Positions 1 through 6,770 of a DNA stretch of 14,323 nucleotides are shown piece after piece. The notes beneath the pieces were generated by a model. It had not been told where the DNA came from. It searched no databases and was given only the letters and a program-made list of their open reading frames with translations. The DNA comes from Caryophanales bacterium UBA4694 (GTDB lineage Bacteria > Bacillota_I > Bacilli_A > RFN20 > CAG-288), in contig DHKM01000041.1 of the NCBI GenBank assembly GCA_002404835.1, forward strand, positions 1-14,323, read 5' to 3'. Within the stretch, counting starts at the first letter, position 1. The number at the start of each line of letters is the position of its first letter. Both the position numbers and the translations under genes were made by a program.

Positions 1-318
1 TGGGACGACTTCTATGACGAAGAAATTGTTAATCCTGAAATTATGTACAAGACCCTTTTCTTCACTTACAAAGGAAGATACTATCAGTACGAGCCGGTCG
101 GACAGAAAAAAGGACAGATCTTAAATGGAAAACTAGTTAAATATGATTCCTATATCTTCATCTCGGCGGATAGCTGGGAGGAATTTAATGCTGCCTATGC
201 CCATGCCCAATGCTACGACAACTTCAAGGATGCGGTGGACCATGCGGAGATTGTTCCCGGAAAGAAGCTGAAGGACCTCTGGGACGATCCGGACACCGAG
301 CTTCTTGCCTTCTCATGA
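1..318 (+). CDS. Hypothetical protein, 3' end of a gene cut by the window edge
   Basis: The reading frame is open from base 1 to a TGA at 316-318, giving at least 105 residues. The first in-frame ATG, at 43, has no Shine-Dalgarno sequence before it, and the frame continues upstream without a stop, so I read this as the C-terminal part of a longer gene. The visible protein is rich in aromatic and acidic residues (for example KGRYYQYEP, DSWEEF, LWDDPDTE). It has no membrane segment, no cysteine cluster and no motif I recognise. The WEEFNAAYAHA / CYDNFKDAVDHAE part looks helical. I cannot assign a family or function. No terminator hairpin follows the stop. The gene runs in the same direction as galE but is about 400 bases away and probably not co-transcribed with it. 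Confidence 0.6.
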   Translation, partial: WDDFYDEEIVNPEIMYKTLFFTYKGRYYQYEPVGQKKGQILNGKLVKYDSYIFISADSWEEFNAAYAHAQCYDNFKDAVDHAEIVPGKKLKDLWDDPDTELLAFS

Positions 319-661
319 TTTACAGATTGGAATTTCCAAGAACATGCAACCATTTCAGAAAGAAGATTAGTATTCATGAGGCTTGATTGGCTTCGGCAGT
401 TTTCAAAAATGAATTCTCGATTTATGTGCTGTCATGTTGTTGCCAGTAGAAGAATAGGGAAAGATGATTGATTTCTTATTTCTGAAAATGGGACAAATGC
501 TTTTCTGCTAGGAAAAAATTATAAAGTGACAAAGGATATAGATATAAGTTAATTATATGATTCTTCGTTTTTTGTCCGTTTTTATAAAAGCATGTTTCTT
601 TTTATGAAGAATTTTCCTTTTTTGTAGATACAAAAAAACAAATTTTCTATAGAAAATAGCA
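319..661. other. Gene-free stretch upstream of the galE promoter
   Basis: About 340 bases with stops in all plus frames and no ORF with a plausible ribosome site on either strand. The sequence becomes strongly A/T-rich toward galE (roughly 480-660). I see no tRNA-like fold, riboswitch, convincing terminator or decayed homologue. The only clear structure is the palindrome at 642-657, listed separately. Confidence 0.6.
642..657. promoter_or_regulatory. Perfect 16-base palindrome, possible operator
   Basis: ATTTTCTATAGAAAAT is fully self-complementary and ends five bases before the -35 element of the galE promoter. That is a common position for a dimeric regulator site. It does not match the CcpA cre consensus and I cannot name a regulator. 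An AT-rich palindrome can also arise by chance in such a region. Confidence 0.35.
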
Positions 662-689
662 TTGCATGACAATAATTTGCAAGTATAAT
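662..689 (+). promoter_or_regulatory. Sigma-A-type promoter of galE
   Basis: TTGCAT at 662-667 (-35) and a consensus TATAAT at 684-689 (-10), separated by 16 bases. Transcription would start near 696. The galE ribosome site GGAGG (706-710) lies seven bases before the ATG at 718, so the leader would be only about 20 bases. This leaves little room for a leader-encoded attenuator. Confidence 0.7.
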
Positions 690-717
690 ATAGCTTCAAA
701 CAAATGGAGGAAATCAG

Positions 718-1737
718 ATGAACATTCTAGTTTCTGGCGGAGCAGGATATATCGGTTCGCACACTTGCATTGAACTGATAAAAGCCGGACATTCTGTTGT
801 TGTTGCAGATAATCTCTACAATTCCTCAAAAGAAGCAATTCGCAGAGTCGAGGAGATTACTGGTAGTAAAATCAAATTCTATGAGCAGGATCTGAGAGAC
901 TATGAGGGTTCCAAGAAAATCTTCGAGGAAAATCATATTGACGGAATCATTCATTTTGCAGGATTGAAAGCCGTCGGAGAATCCGTATCTAAACCACTTG
1001 AGTATTACGAAAACAATTTGGATACGACATTTGTTCTTCTGAAGCTGATGAGAGAATTTCAGGTCAAGAACCTTGTCTTTTCTTCTTCTGCTACGGTATA
1101 TGGAACACCTGAACATCTTCCTCTTGATGAAGAGTGTAAGACTGGCGGAACAACAAATCCGTACGGAACGACAAAGGTATTCATTGAGCAGATTTTGAGA
1201 GACGTCTACCATGCTGACCCATCTTTGAATATCGCATTGCTTAGATATTTCAATCCGATTGGAGCCCATCCGTCTGGAATGATCGGTGAAGATCCGAAAG
1301 GAATTCCGAATAATCTTTGTCCTTATGTTACACAGGTAGCTATCGGGAAACGTCCTTTTGTCCGTGTCTTCGGAGATGATTATCCGACTCCGGATGGAAC
1401 AGGAGTCCGTGATTATATCCATGTGGTTGATCTTGCCTATGGACATGTTCTTGCTCTTAAAAAACTGAGCACCAACTGCGGACTTGTCACTTATAACCTT
1501 GGAACTGGAAAAGGATATTCGGTTTTTGACGTCATTCATGCTTTTGAAAAAGCATGTGGTCACAAAATCCCCTATGAAGTCACCGGCCGTAGACCAGGTG
1601 ATCTTCCCAGTGTCTATTGCAACCCGGAAAAGGCGTATAAGGAATTGGGATTCAAGGCCAAATACGGAATCGAAGATATGGCTAGAGATTCCTGGAACTG
1701 GCAAGAGAAGAATCCGAACGGATATAACGGGAAATAA
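718..1737 (+). CDS. galE: UDP-glucose 4-epimerase
   Basis: GalE interconverts UDP-galactose and UDP-glucose in the cytoplasm using tightly bound NAD, supplying the Leloir pathway and UDP-sugars for surface glycans. The 339-residue protein is full length for the short-chain dehydrogenase epimerase family. The N-terminal Rossmann motif GGAGYIG is at 7-13. The catalytic set Ser124, Tyr149 and Lys153 (YGTTK) falls at the same numbers as in E. coli GalE. The LRYFNPIGAH block (175-184) and the RRPGDLP block (291-297) are typical. The start is supported by GGAGG seven bases upstream and a good promoter. By alignment, the residue matching the E. coli Tyr299 gate appears to be Val299, so use of UDP-GlcNAc/UDP-GalNAc as well is possible. 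galE stands alone here, with no other galactose gene beside it. Confidence 0.97.
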   Translation: MNILVSGGAGYIGSHTCIELIKAGHSVVVADNLYNSSKEAIRRVEEITGSKIKFYEQDLRDYEGSKKIFEENHIDGIIHFAGLKAVGESVSKPLEYYENNLDTTFVLLKLMREFQVKNLVFSSSATVYGTPEHLPLDEECKTGGTTNPYGTTKVFIEQILRDVYHADPSLNIALLRYFNPIGAHPSGMIGEDPKGIPNNLCPYVTQVAIGKRPFVRVFGDDYPTPDGTGVRDYIHVVDLAYGHVLALKKLSTNCGLVTYNLGTGKGYSVFDVIHAFEKACGHKIPYEVTGRRPGDLPSVYCNPEKAYKELGFKAKYGIEDMARDSWNWQEKNPNGYNGK

Positions 1738-1744
1738 AAAAATG

Positions 1745-1779
1745 ACTGCAATCTTCTGAATAGGGGATTGCAGTTTTTT
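1745..1779 (+). terminator. Rho-independent terminator after galE, probably bidirectional
   Basis: ACTGCAATC (1745-1753) pairs perfectly with GATTGCAGT (1766-1774) around a 12-base loop, followed by TTTTTT at 1774-1779. The stem begins eight bases after the galE stop. A run of seven A at 1736-1742 lies on the other side, so the same hairpin would also have a U-tract for transcripts coming from spx on the minus strand. Confidence 0.9.
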
Positions 1780-1811
1780 GATAAAGAAAAAGGAACCTCT
1801 TTCTGGTTCCT
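1780..1811 (-). terminator. Rho-independent terminator of the pgsA-spx unit
   Basis: On the minus strand AGGAACC and GGTTCCT (arms at 1805-1811 and 1791-1797, seven-base loop) are followed by TTTTTCTTTAT. The upstream arm overlaps the spx stop codon at 1810-1812, so the last codons of spx form part of the hairpin. Confidence 0.8.
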
Positions 1812-2268
1812 ATTCTTCGCTGAAGCTTTTTGGCTTGATTCCTTTGTCACTATAGCGATGATCACAACTCATGTATTTGTCGCAATTTTCTGCATTGCAA
1901 GTAGAAGCCATAAGTCTTTTTGCCTTTTCAAAGATTTCGATTTCATCGGAATTGTAGCCAACCTGGATTTTGTCTTCATCAACGATAATCGGTCTTTTCA
2001 AGACAGTCGGATTCTGACTGATGAACTGACAAAGCTCATGTAAGGACATCGAATCGATGTCCACTTTCTGTTCTTTGATGATTTTACTTCTGGTTGAAAT
2101 GATTTCGTCGGTTCCATCCAAGGATTTGTTCAGCATTTCCTTTAGATCTTCTTCTGTAATCCGATGCTTCAGAATGTTGATTTCGCGGAAGGGAATTCCC
2201 TGGTTCTTGAACCAAGCACGGACCTTACGGCAACTTGAACAACTTGGAGATAAATAAATTTTGATCAT
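1810..2268 (-). CDS. spx: Spx-family redox regulator with Cys-rich C-terminal extension
   Basis: Spx is a thioredoxin-fold (ArsC-like) protein that binds the RNA polymerase alpha C-terminal domain and redirects transcription during disulfide stress. Hallmarks visible are the CxxC redox switch at Cys10-Cys13 (SPSCSSC), the GTDEIISTRSK block from Gly52, and RPIIVDE with Arg92, followed by LQVGYN-like IQVGYNSDEI. All sit at B. subtilis Spx positions, so this is Spx rather than arsenate reductase. The protein is 152 residues against about 131 for typical Spx. The usual C-terminus is replaced after residue 120 by a tail with Cys124, Cys129, Cys135 and His137. The ATG overlaps the pgsA TGA (ATGA), with AAGGAGAA nine bases upstream, implying translational coupling. 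The gene ends in a terminator. Confidence 0.93.
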   Translation of the reverse strand: MIKIYLSPSCSSCRKVRAWFKNQGIPFREINILKHRITEEDLKEMLNKSLDGTDEIISTRSKIIKEQKVDIDSMSLHELCQFISQNPTVLKRPIIVDEDKIQVGYNSDEIEIFEKAKRLMASTCNAENCDKYMSCDHRYSDKGIKPKSFSEE

Positions 2269-2990
2269 AAATCCGAGTTCTCCTTTTTGTCAGACTTCAT
2301 TTCTTTTTCGATTTCGTCTTTTCCTTGGCCTTTCAACAGTTTCCTGTATAGAATCATATAATTGACAAACGCAAACACTTCACAGAGTATGGCGAATATG
2401 GATAGACCGTCGATGATCAGATGTGCGTAAACGGGATCTTGGTTCAAGGGGAAGGCTTCGATGACGAATGGACCGCAAACAAGGATAACACCTAGAATTA
2501 CGTAGATGAGGAATGTGGAAAGTTTACCATACCATTTGGCTCCATCGAAGCTTCTGTTATGTCTTGCTAGGATGATGACGGCAACAAACATCCAACCCTC
2601 TTTCAGAAGAATCAGGGAAAGGAGTATGAGGACACAGGGAAATTCATGGAACCGGATGGCAATGGCAAGAGCGATGGAAAACTGTGTCAGTTTATCGGCT
2701 ATCGGATCTAGGATTTTTCCCATTTCCGAAGATTGGTCGAATTTTCTTGCGATGAATCCATCCAGGAAATCTGTATAGACAGCGGTTGCCATGATTCCAC
2801 AGGCCAGGTAGATTCCGGCTTTCTCGTTTCCAGCAATCTGAATCGGAATCAGATAGAGACAAAGAAAAGCGGCAATGAAAATGACTCTCATGTAGCAGAG
2901 AATATTCGGTACCTTGAAAATGTCTTCTTTTTTAAAATATTTGTGCAGGATGGCGATGAAATTATCGTGTCCTTGTGGATTCTTCTTCAT
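2265..2990 (-). CDS. pgsA: CDP-diacylglycerol--glycerol-3-phosphate 3-phosphatidyltransferase (CDP-alcohol phosphatidyltransferase family)
   Basis: Probable PgsA, a membrane enzyme that joins CDP-diacylglycerol and glycerol-3-phosphate to make phosphatidylglycerophosphate, the precursor of phosphatidylglycerol. The family signature D-G-x2-A-R-x8-G-x3-D-x3-D is complete: Asp77, Gly78, Ala81, Arg82, Gly91, Asp95, Asp99. It is preceded by Asp74. Hydrophobic segments lie near 32-50, 56-72, 103-140, 157-180 and 190-215. At 241 residues it is longer than the usual ~180-200, with a polar ~25-residue N-terminal extension and a charged Lys/Glu tail after 215. The ribosome site (GAGAAAG) is weak. Membership of the family is certain. 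The exact substrate is less so, because CDP-alcohol-type cardiolipin synthases share the motif. It overlaps spx by four bases, suggesting one transcript. Confidence 0.85.
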   Translation of the reverse strand: MKKNPQGHDNFIAILHKYFKKEDIFKVPNILCYMRVIFIAAFLCLYLIPIQIAGNEKAGIYLACGIMATAVYTDFLDGFIARKFDQSSEMGKILDPIADKLTQFSIALAIAIRFHEFPCVLILLSLILLKEGWMFVAVIILARHNRSFDGAKWYGKLSTFLIYVILGVILVCGPFVIEAFPLNQDPVYAHLIIDGLSIFAILCEVFAFVNYMILYRKLLKGQGKDEIEKEMKSDKKENSDL

Positions 2991-3013
2991 ATATATTTCT
3001 TTCTCAGTTGTTT

Positions 3014-3042
3014 ATTATAATACGCACGGAGAGACATTGAAA
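3014..3042 (-). promoter_or_regulatory. Possible promoter for pgsA-spx
   Basis: On the minus strand a perfect TATAAT (3014-3019) lies in the 84-base gap between truA and pgsA, 23 bases before the pgsA ATG. The -35 at 17-base spacing is poor (TTTCAA, 3037-3042). No terminator follows truA, so read-through from the ecf unit is also possible. Confidence 0.4.
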
Positions 3043-3074
3043 GACGCAATCGAACGTGAATAAAGTAAGTCAAT

Positions 3075-3860
3075 CTACAAAAAGAATGCAGGCACCCCTT
3101 TAGGATAATCGGGATTCTTGTCGATGGATGGATAGTAGATTCTTTCTAAAGTCAGGGCATAAGGATCAGCCTTCAGCTTATCCCATTTGACGCTTTTGGA
3201 GGAGAGCATATCTAAAATATCCTGCTGGTTGATTTTTCCTTCTTCATAACGAAGAAGTCCACCCACCATAAACCGGACCTGATATCGGAGAAAACTTTTT
3301 CCGATGAAGCGGATGAAAAGGAAACCTTTCTCTTCTACGATTTCGGCATAATCAAGAGTCTCGATTGTGTTTTCGTCTCCCTCCGGAGTAGCGAAGAATC
3401 GAAAATCGTGTTTTCCGACAAAAAATGAAATTGCTTCTTTCAGTTTTGATACGTCCAATACTCTCTTTGGAGAAAAAGCAATGGATGAGAATAGTGGATT
3501 CTTCACTTCTCTATTTTGAATCGTGTAGACATAGGATTTATAACTGCAGTCATATCTGGGATGGAAATCATCATCGACTTCTCTTACATCGTAGATGGTG
3601 ATATCTTTCTTGATCATTCTTCTAAAGTAGTATTTCAGTCTGTCGATGCTCATGCGGTTATCAGGTGCCTCGAACATCAAAGCATAATCATAGGCATTGA
3701 CATAGCGGTCAAGTCTAGAGCAAATATAGACCTGAACAGGCTTTTGATAACAGAGAGACAGCATCCACTCGAACAGCGACTGTATCGTTTCCCCTTTTTT
3801 TTGCTTCTGTGTCCCAAGAAAATCCCTTCCGAAGAAGGCAAGTCTCACAAGAATCTTCAT
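3075..3860 (-). CDS. truA: tRNA pseudouridine synthase A family protein, divergent
   Basis: TruA converts uridines 38-40 in the tRNA anticodon stem to pseudouridine. I choose the ATG at 3860 (261 residues), one base after the ecfT stop, because the protein then begins MKILVRLAFFGRDFLGTQ like other TruA proteins and has AAGG six bases upstream. The longer start at 3911 would overlap ecfT by 50 bases. Family blocks seen are FHPRYD, GKHDFRFF, SFLRYQVRFMVGGLL and the ending ADPYALTLERIYY. The catalytic Asp is Asp51 in SRLDRYVNA. The usual surrounding sequence is GRTDAGVHA, so the active-site loop has diverged, and the conserved Trp of the N-terminal GWQ is missing. The place after ecfT is the usual one for truA in Bacillota. 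Family is clear; identical activity is not assured. Confidence 0.85.
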   Translation of the reverse strand: MKILVRLAFFGRDFLGTQKQKKGETIQSLFEWMLSLCYQKPVQVYICSRLDRYVNAYDYALMFEAPDNRMSIDRLKYYFRRMIKKDITIYDVREVDDDFHPRYDCSYKSYVYTIQNREVKNPLFSSIAFSPKRVLDVSKLKEAISFFVGKHDFRFFATPEGDENTIETLDYAEIVEEKGFLFIRFIGKSFLRYQVRFMVGGLLRYEEGKINQQDILDMLSSKSVKWDKLKADPYALTLERIYYPSIDKNPDYPKGVPAFFL

Positions 3861-3861
3861 A

Positions 3862-4755
3862 TCATACCTTGGAGGAAAGCCTTGGAAGCGATAAGGACGG
3901 GAATAGTGCATTATAGTCGAAACGGATTACGGAAAGAGCAATCATTCCGGAAAGGAATAGACAAAGGAAGATGACGCTCAACGTATCTTTTAGCTGCCAT
4001 TTGACGACACGATATCGGGTCCTTTTGGCATTTGGATCATATCCTCTTGCTTCCATGGCATCGGCAAGTTCACCGGAAGTGATGAATGCCTGCATGAACA
4101 AAGGAATGATCAAAGCGACGATGGCTCTTACTTTGTCCTTGAACTTTCCCTGTTTATAATCTACGCCACGGCTGGCCTGAGCCCTCATGATGCGGTTTGT
4201 CTGATCCATCAGTGTCGGAATGAAACGAAGGGCAAGAGACAAGGCCATGGCAAGTTTATGAATCGGGACATGAATCCATTTCAAAGGGTAGAACAACCAC
4301 TCCATAGCAGCAGTCATTTCCATCGGCTTTGTCGTGGAAGTGAAGATGTTTGTCATCATCATGACGAGAATCAAACGGATCATGATGTAGGACAAGTTGA
4401 TGATGGTCGCATAGTAGACGCTTTTTCCGAATATCTGGAAAGCGATATCTCCTGAGACGTTGACACTGGGAAGGAAAATCTGAAGGATAAGCAGGAACAA
4501 AATCATCAGCCACAAAGCTTTCAATGAGTGGAAAAGCTGGAAAAAGCTTGTCTTGGAAATGATGGTGAAGACAAGAAGAATGAGAAAGAGAACAAGATAG
4601 ACAATCAAGTTGGAATAGCTTCCATAAGCGGCAGAACTCCCATAATTGAGAAAACTGGCTACCATGAAGATAATAAGACCTACCAGCTTCACCCTGCTAT
4701 CCATTCGATGGAAAACGGTATTGTATGCCTGATATTTGCCCAAGGTGATATTCAT
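3862..4755 (-). CDS. ecfT: ECF transporter transmembrane component EcfT
   Basis: EcfT is the membrane scaffold of group II energy-coupling factor transporters. It couples the EcfA1/EcfA2 ATPases to interchangeable substrate-binding S components for vitamins and metal ions. The 297-residue protein starts with a typical GKY...VFHRMDSRVKL segment and has hydrophobic stretches near 24-37, 48-66, 78-96, 113-138, 207-227 and 257-277. The two cytoplasmic coupling motifs are present: ASRG at 194-197 and ARG at 236-238 (AMEARGYDP). The start overlaps the ecfA2 stop (ATGA) and is preceded by AAGGAGGG, one of the best ribosome sites in the unit. No S-component gene is adjacent, so the module is probably shared by S components encoded elsewhere. 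Confidence 0.95.
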   Translation of the reverse strand: MNITLGKYQAYNTVFHRMDSRVKLVGLIIFMVASFLNYGSSAAYGSYSNLIVYLVLFLILLVFTIISKTSFFQLFHSLKALWLMILFLLILQIFLPSVNVSGDIAFQIFGKSVYYATIINLSYIMIRLILVMMMTNIFTSTTKPMEMTAAMEWLFYPLKWIHVPIHKLAMALSLALRFIPTLMDQTNRIMRAQASRGVDYKQGKFKDKVRAIVALIIPLFMQAFITSGELADAMEARGYDPNAKRTRYRVVKWQLKDTLSVIFLCLFLSGMIALSVIRFDYNALFPSLSLPRLSSKV

Positions 4756-5678
4756 ACTTTTCCCTCCTTGGCTTTTATGATTTCCAAAGCTAAGGATTCT
4801 GTATCCTTTACTTTGGACAAATCAAGATTCAATCCTCGTTCCTTCAAAGCGAGAGCAAAAGAAAACACTTTAGGAGGTTCGATGGAAGAATGTTTTAAAA
4901 AGTCGACGTTCTGAAACAAAGCTAGAGGGGTTGAATCACTGACAATCTTTCCGTAATTCAGTACAATCGCCCGGTCACAGTATTTCAGGACAAGATCCAT
5001 GTTGTGAGTAGCAATGATGATGCTTGTGTTTTCTTTGGAAATCGTATTGAGAAGGTTCATCAGTCTGTTTTCACCCTCCTTATCTAAACCGACCGTCGGT
5101 TCATCGAGAATCAAAACGTCCGGTTTCATGGAGATGATTCCGGCTATAGCCACCCTACGTTTCTCACCGCCACTTAGCTCAAAGGGGGAACGTTCATAGA
5201 AACTCTCATCCAATCCGACAAACGATAGAGCTTCCTTAGCCTGCTCTCTAGCTTCTTTTTCATCTGCTCCGAAGTTCTTGGGACCGAACATGACATCCTT
5301 GATCACGGTATCCTCGAAAATCTGGTATTCTGGAAACTGGAAGACGAGTCCGACTTTCTTGCGAAGTGACTTGATATCCTTCAGTTTTGCCTTGCTCTTC
5401 TTTTTCATCGCCTTCTCATCGATGATTTTTGCTCCGTTCTTTTCCTTGTACTCCAAAGACATATCGATAATATAGTTTCCGACCGTTATTTTGCCGGAAG
5501 TCGGAAGGAGAAGTCCGTTCAATTGCTGAATCAGCGTGGATTTTCCGCTTCCCGTCCTACCGATCAAAGCCGAAAAACAATGGTCCTTGAACGTCAGATT
5601 GATGTCCTCGAGAGCCTTCCTTTCGCTTGGCCTATGAATGTCATAGGTATAATAAAGATGTTCTACTTGGATGGGCAT
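4752..5678 (-). CDS. ecfA2: ECF transporter ATP-binding protein EcfA2
   Basis: One of the two ABC ATPases of the ECF module, working as a heterodimer with EcfA1 on EcfT. Motifs in order: Walker A GRTGSGKST (40-48), Q-loop QFPEYQIFEDTV (114-125; QFPE...Q is the EcfA2 type), signature LSGGEKRR (168-175), Walker B with DEPT (187-195), H-loop His225. All catalytic parts are intact. At 308 residues it is longer than the usual ~280-290, mostly from a Lys-rich insert around 74-104 between the first beta region and the Q-loop. The gene overlaps ecfA1 by 16 bases. The nearest Shine-Dalgarno (GAGGAG) is about 14 bases before the ATG, unusually far, so translation may depend on coupling to ecfA1. Confidence 0.95.
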   Translation of the reverse strand: MPIQVEHLYYTYDIHRPSERKALEDINLTFKDHCFSALIGRTGSGKSTLIQQLNGLLLPTSGKITVGNYIIDMSLEYKEKNGAKIIDEKAMKKKSKAKLKDIKSLRKKVGLVFQFPEYQIFEDTVIKDVMFGPKNFGADEKEAREQAKEALSFVGLDESFYERSPFELSGGEKRRVAIAGIISMKPDVLILDEPTVGLDKEGENRLMNLLNTISKENTSIIIATHNMDLVLKYCDRAIVLNYGKIVSDSTPLALFQNVDFLKHSSIEPPKVFSFALALKERGLNLDLSKVKDTESLALEIIKAKEGKV

Positions 5679-6538
5679 AATCTATCTAATAGCTCCTCTT
5701 CATTGCTGATCTTCTCGATATCCATTCCATCCTTCCTCAGTTCATTGACAAGCTTATGGCAGAAAGGAATATCCAAAGAGATGCTTTTAAGAAGATCATC
5801 GTTTTCGAAAACATCCTCAGGCTTTCCGTCCAGAACGATTTTCTTGTCATTGAGTACGATGACCCTGTCGGAATCATAGGCTTCATCGATTTCGTGGGTG
5901 ATGTTCAAAACCGTCAAGGATGGATTAAGTCTTTTCTTTTCCTTTATGATCTCCCGTATCTCCCGCTTTCCTTTCGGATCAAGCATAGCGCCAGCTTCAT
6001 CCAGAATCAGGATGTGAGGATTTCTGGCGATGATTCCGGCAATAGCGACTCTCTGCTTTTGCCCTCCGGACAGGTTGCTGGGTTCGCTGTCTAGATAGTC
6101 TTCCATTCCGACGGAAGAGGCACTTTTCTTTATGATTTCGTCCATCTTGTTCGGATCGACCTGGTCGTTTTCAAGGCCGAACGCGATATCATCGCGGACA
6201 GTGGCTCCGATGAACTGGGAATCCGGATTCTGAAACACCATGCCGATTTCCTTCCTCAGAAGGAGAGCATTGCTGTCGGTCATCCTGACTCCTTCGATAT
6301 AGATTTCTCCGCTGTTCTGGACTAGGATTCCGTCTATCAGTTTGGAAAGGGTCGACTTTCCGCAACCGTTGTGACCGATGACGGAAACATACTGTCCTTT
6401 CTTGATATCCAAGGTGATATCTTCCAGATTCAGAACGTCCGTATAACCAAACGAAAGATGTTCAAGATAGATGGAACTATCCTGAGGTATTTTTTCATCC
6501 CTTTTCATGAGCTCTTTGATTTTATTTTCACTTCTCAT
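5663..6538 (-). CDS. ecfA1: ECF transporter ATP-binding protein EcfA1
   Basis: The partner ATPase of EcfA2. Motifs: A-loop region FGY (30-32), Walker A GHNGCGKST (55-63), Q-loop QNPDSQFIGATV (103-114; the QNPD.QF.GATV form marks EcfA1), signature NLSGGQKQR (155-163), Walker B ILILDEA with catalytic Glu181, and H-loop His215. After the Walker B the sequence is AGAMLDP where ATSMLDP is usual, a mild change next to the D-loop. At 291 residues it is near normal size, with a polar N-terminal extension of about 20 residues. The ATG lies inside the last codons of the upstream membrane-protein gene (11-base overlap), and a later Met11 could be an alternative start. The ribosome site is weak (GATAAGAAAAG). 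Confidence 0.95.
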   Translation of the reverse strand: MRSENKIKELMKRDEKIPQDSSIYLEHLSFGYTDVLNLEDITLDIKKGQYVSVIGHNGCGKSTLSKLIDGILVQNSGEIYIEGVRMTDSNALLLRKEIGMVFQNPDSQFIGATVRDDIAFGLENDQVDPNKMDEIIKKSASSVGMEDYLDSEPSNLSGGQKQRVAIAGIIARNPHILILDEAGAMLDPKGKREIREIIKEKKRLNPSLTVLNITHEIDEAYDSDRVIVLNDKKIVLDGKPEDVFENDDLLKSISLDIPFCHKLVNELRKDGMDIEKISNEEELLDRLCPSK

Positions 6539-6767
6539 CTTTTCTTATCCCGATATATCTTACGATCTGATAGATCCAGTATCCTAGTAACAGTGCCGAA
6601 AACACTGATAAGAAGACAATCATCAAAATGAATCCCAAAGTATCGTCCGGCTGGTTTTTGGTAATGGATACAAGGAGAGTCAGAACCATGCTTGCCACAA
6701 TCAGGATGACAATGCTGGCAATGATGCATTTCCTGAAAGGGAATTTCGTGTGCTTTGAATATCCCAT
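6528..6767 (-). CDS. Small two-helix membrane protein of unknown function
   Basis: A 79-residue protein with two hydrophobic helices, about residues 14-35 and 45-69. They are separated by a short polar loop (SITKNQPDD) and flanked by basic ends (KHTKFPFRK and RYIGIRKDEK), so both termini are predicted on the cytoplasmic side. I recognise no family. It is probably real: AAAGGAG sits six bases before the ATG, overlapping the stop of the deaminase gene, and the reading frame runs 11 bases into ecfA1, so it is packed between two genuine genes in the same orientation. Its position just before ecfA1 suggests co-expression with the ECF module, but it lacks the ~5-6 helices of an S component, and any functional link is a guess. 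Confidence 0.75.
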   Translation of the reverse strand: MGYSKHTKFPFRKCIIASIVILIVASMVLTLLVSITKNQPDDTLGFILMIVFLSVFSALLLGYWIYQIVRYIGIRKDEK

Positions 6768-6770
6768 GTT

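Noticed and set aside
319..661. Possible riboswitch, small RNA or decayed gene upstream of galE
   Set aside because: No conserved fold, no terminator-antiterminator pair and no homologue recognised; the promoter lies at its end, leaving only a ~20-base leader.
826..1704. 292-residue open frame on the minus strand
   Set aside because: It is fully antisense to galE, has no ribosome site, and its protein resembles no family. It is a shadow of galE codon use.
2062..2084. spx might instead be an arsenate reductase (ArsC)
   Set aside because: The CxxC at 10-13, GTDEIISTRSK and RPIIVDE blocks are Spx hallmarks.
3861..3911. Longer truA start giving 278 residues
   Set aside because: It overlaps ecfT by 50 bases and adds 17 residues not seen in TruA; the ATG at 3860 fits the family start and follows the ecfT stop.
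4256..4914. Several open frames of 65-128 residues over ecfT and ecfA2
   Set aside because: All lie in other frames of well-supported genes and lack ribosome sites or family likeness.
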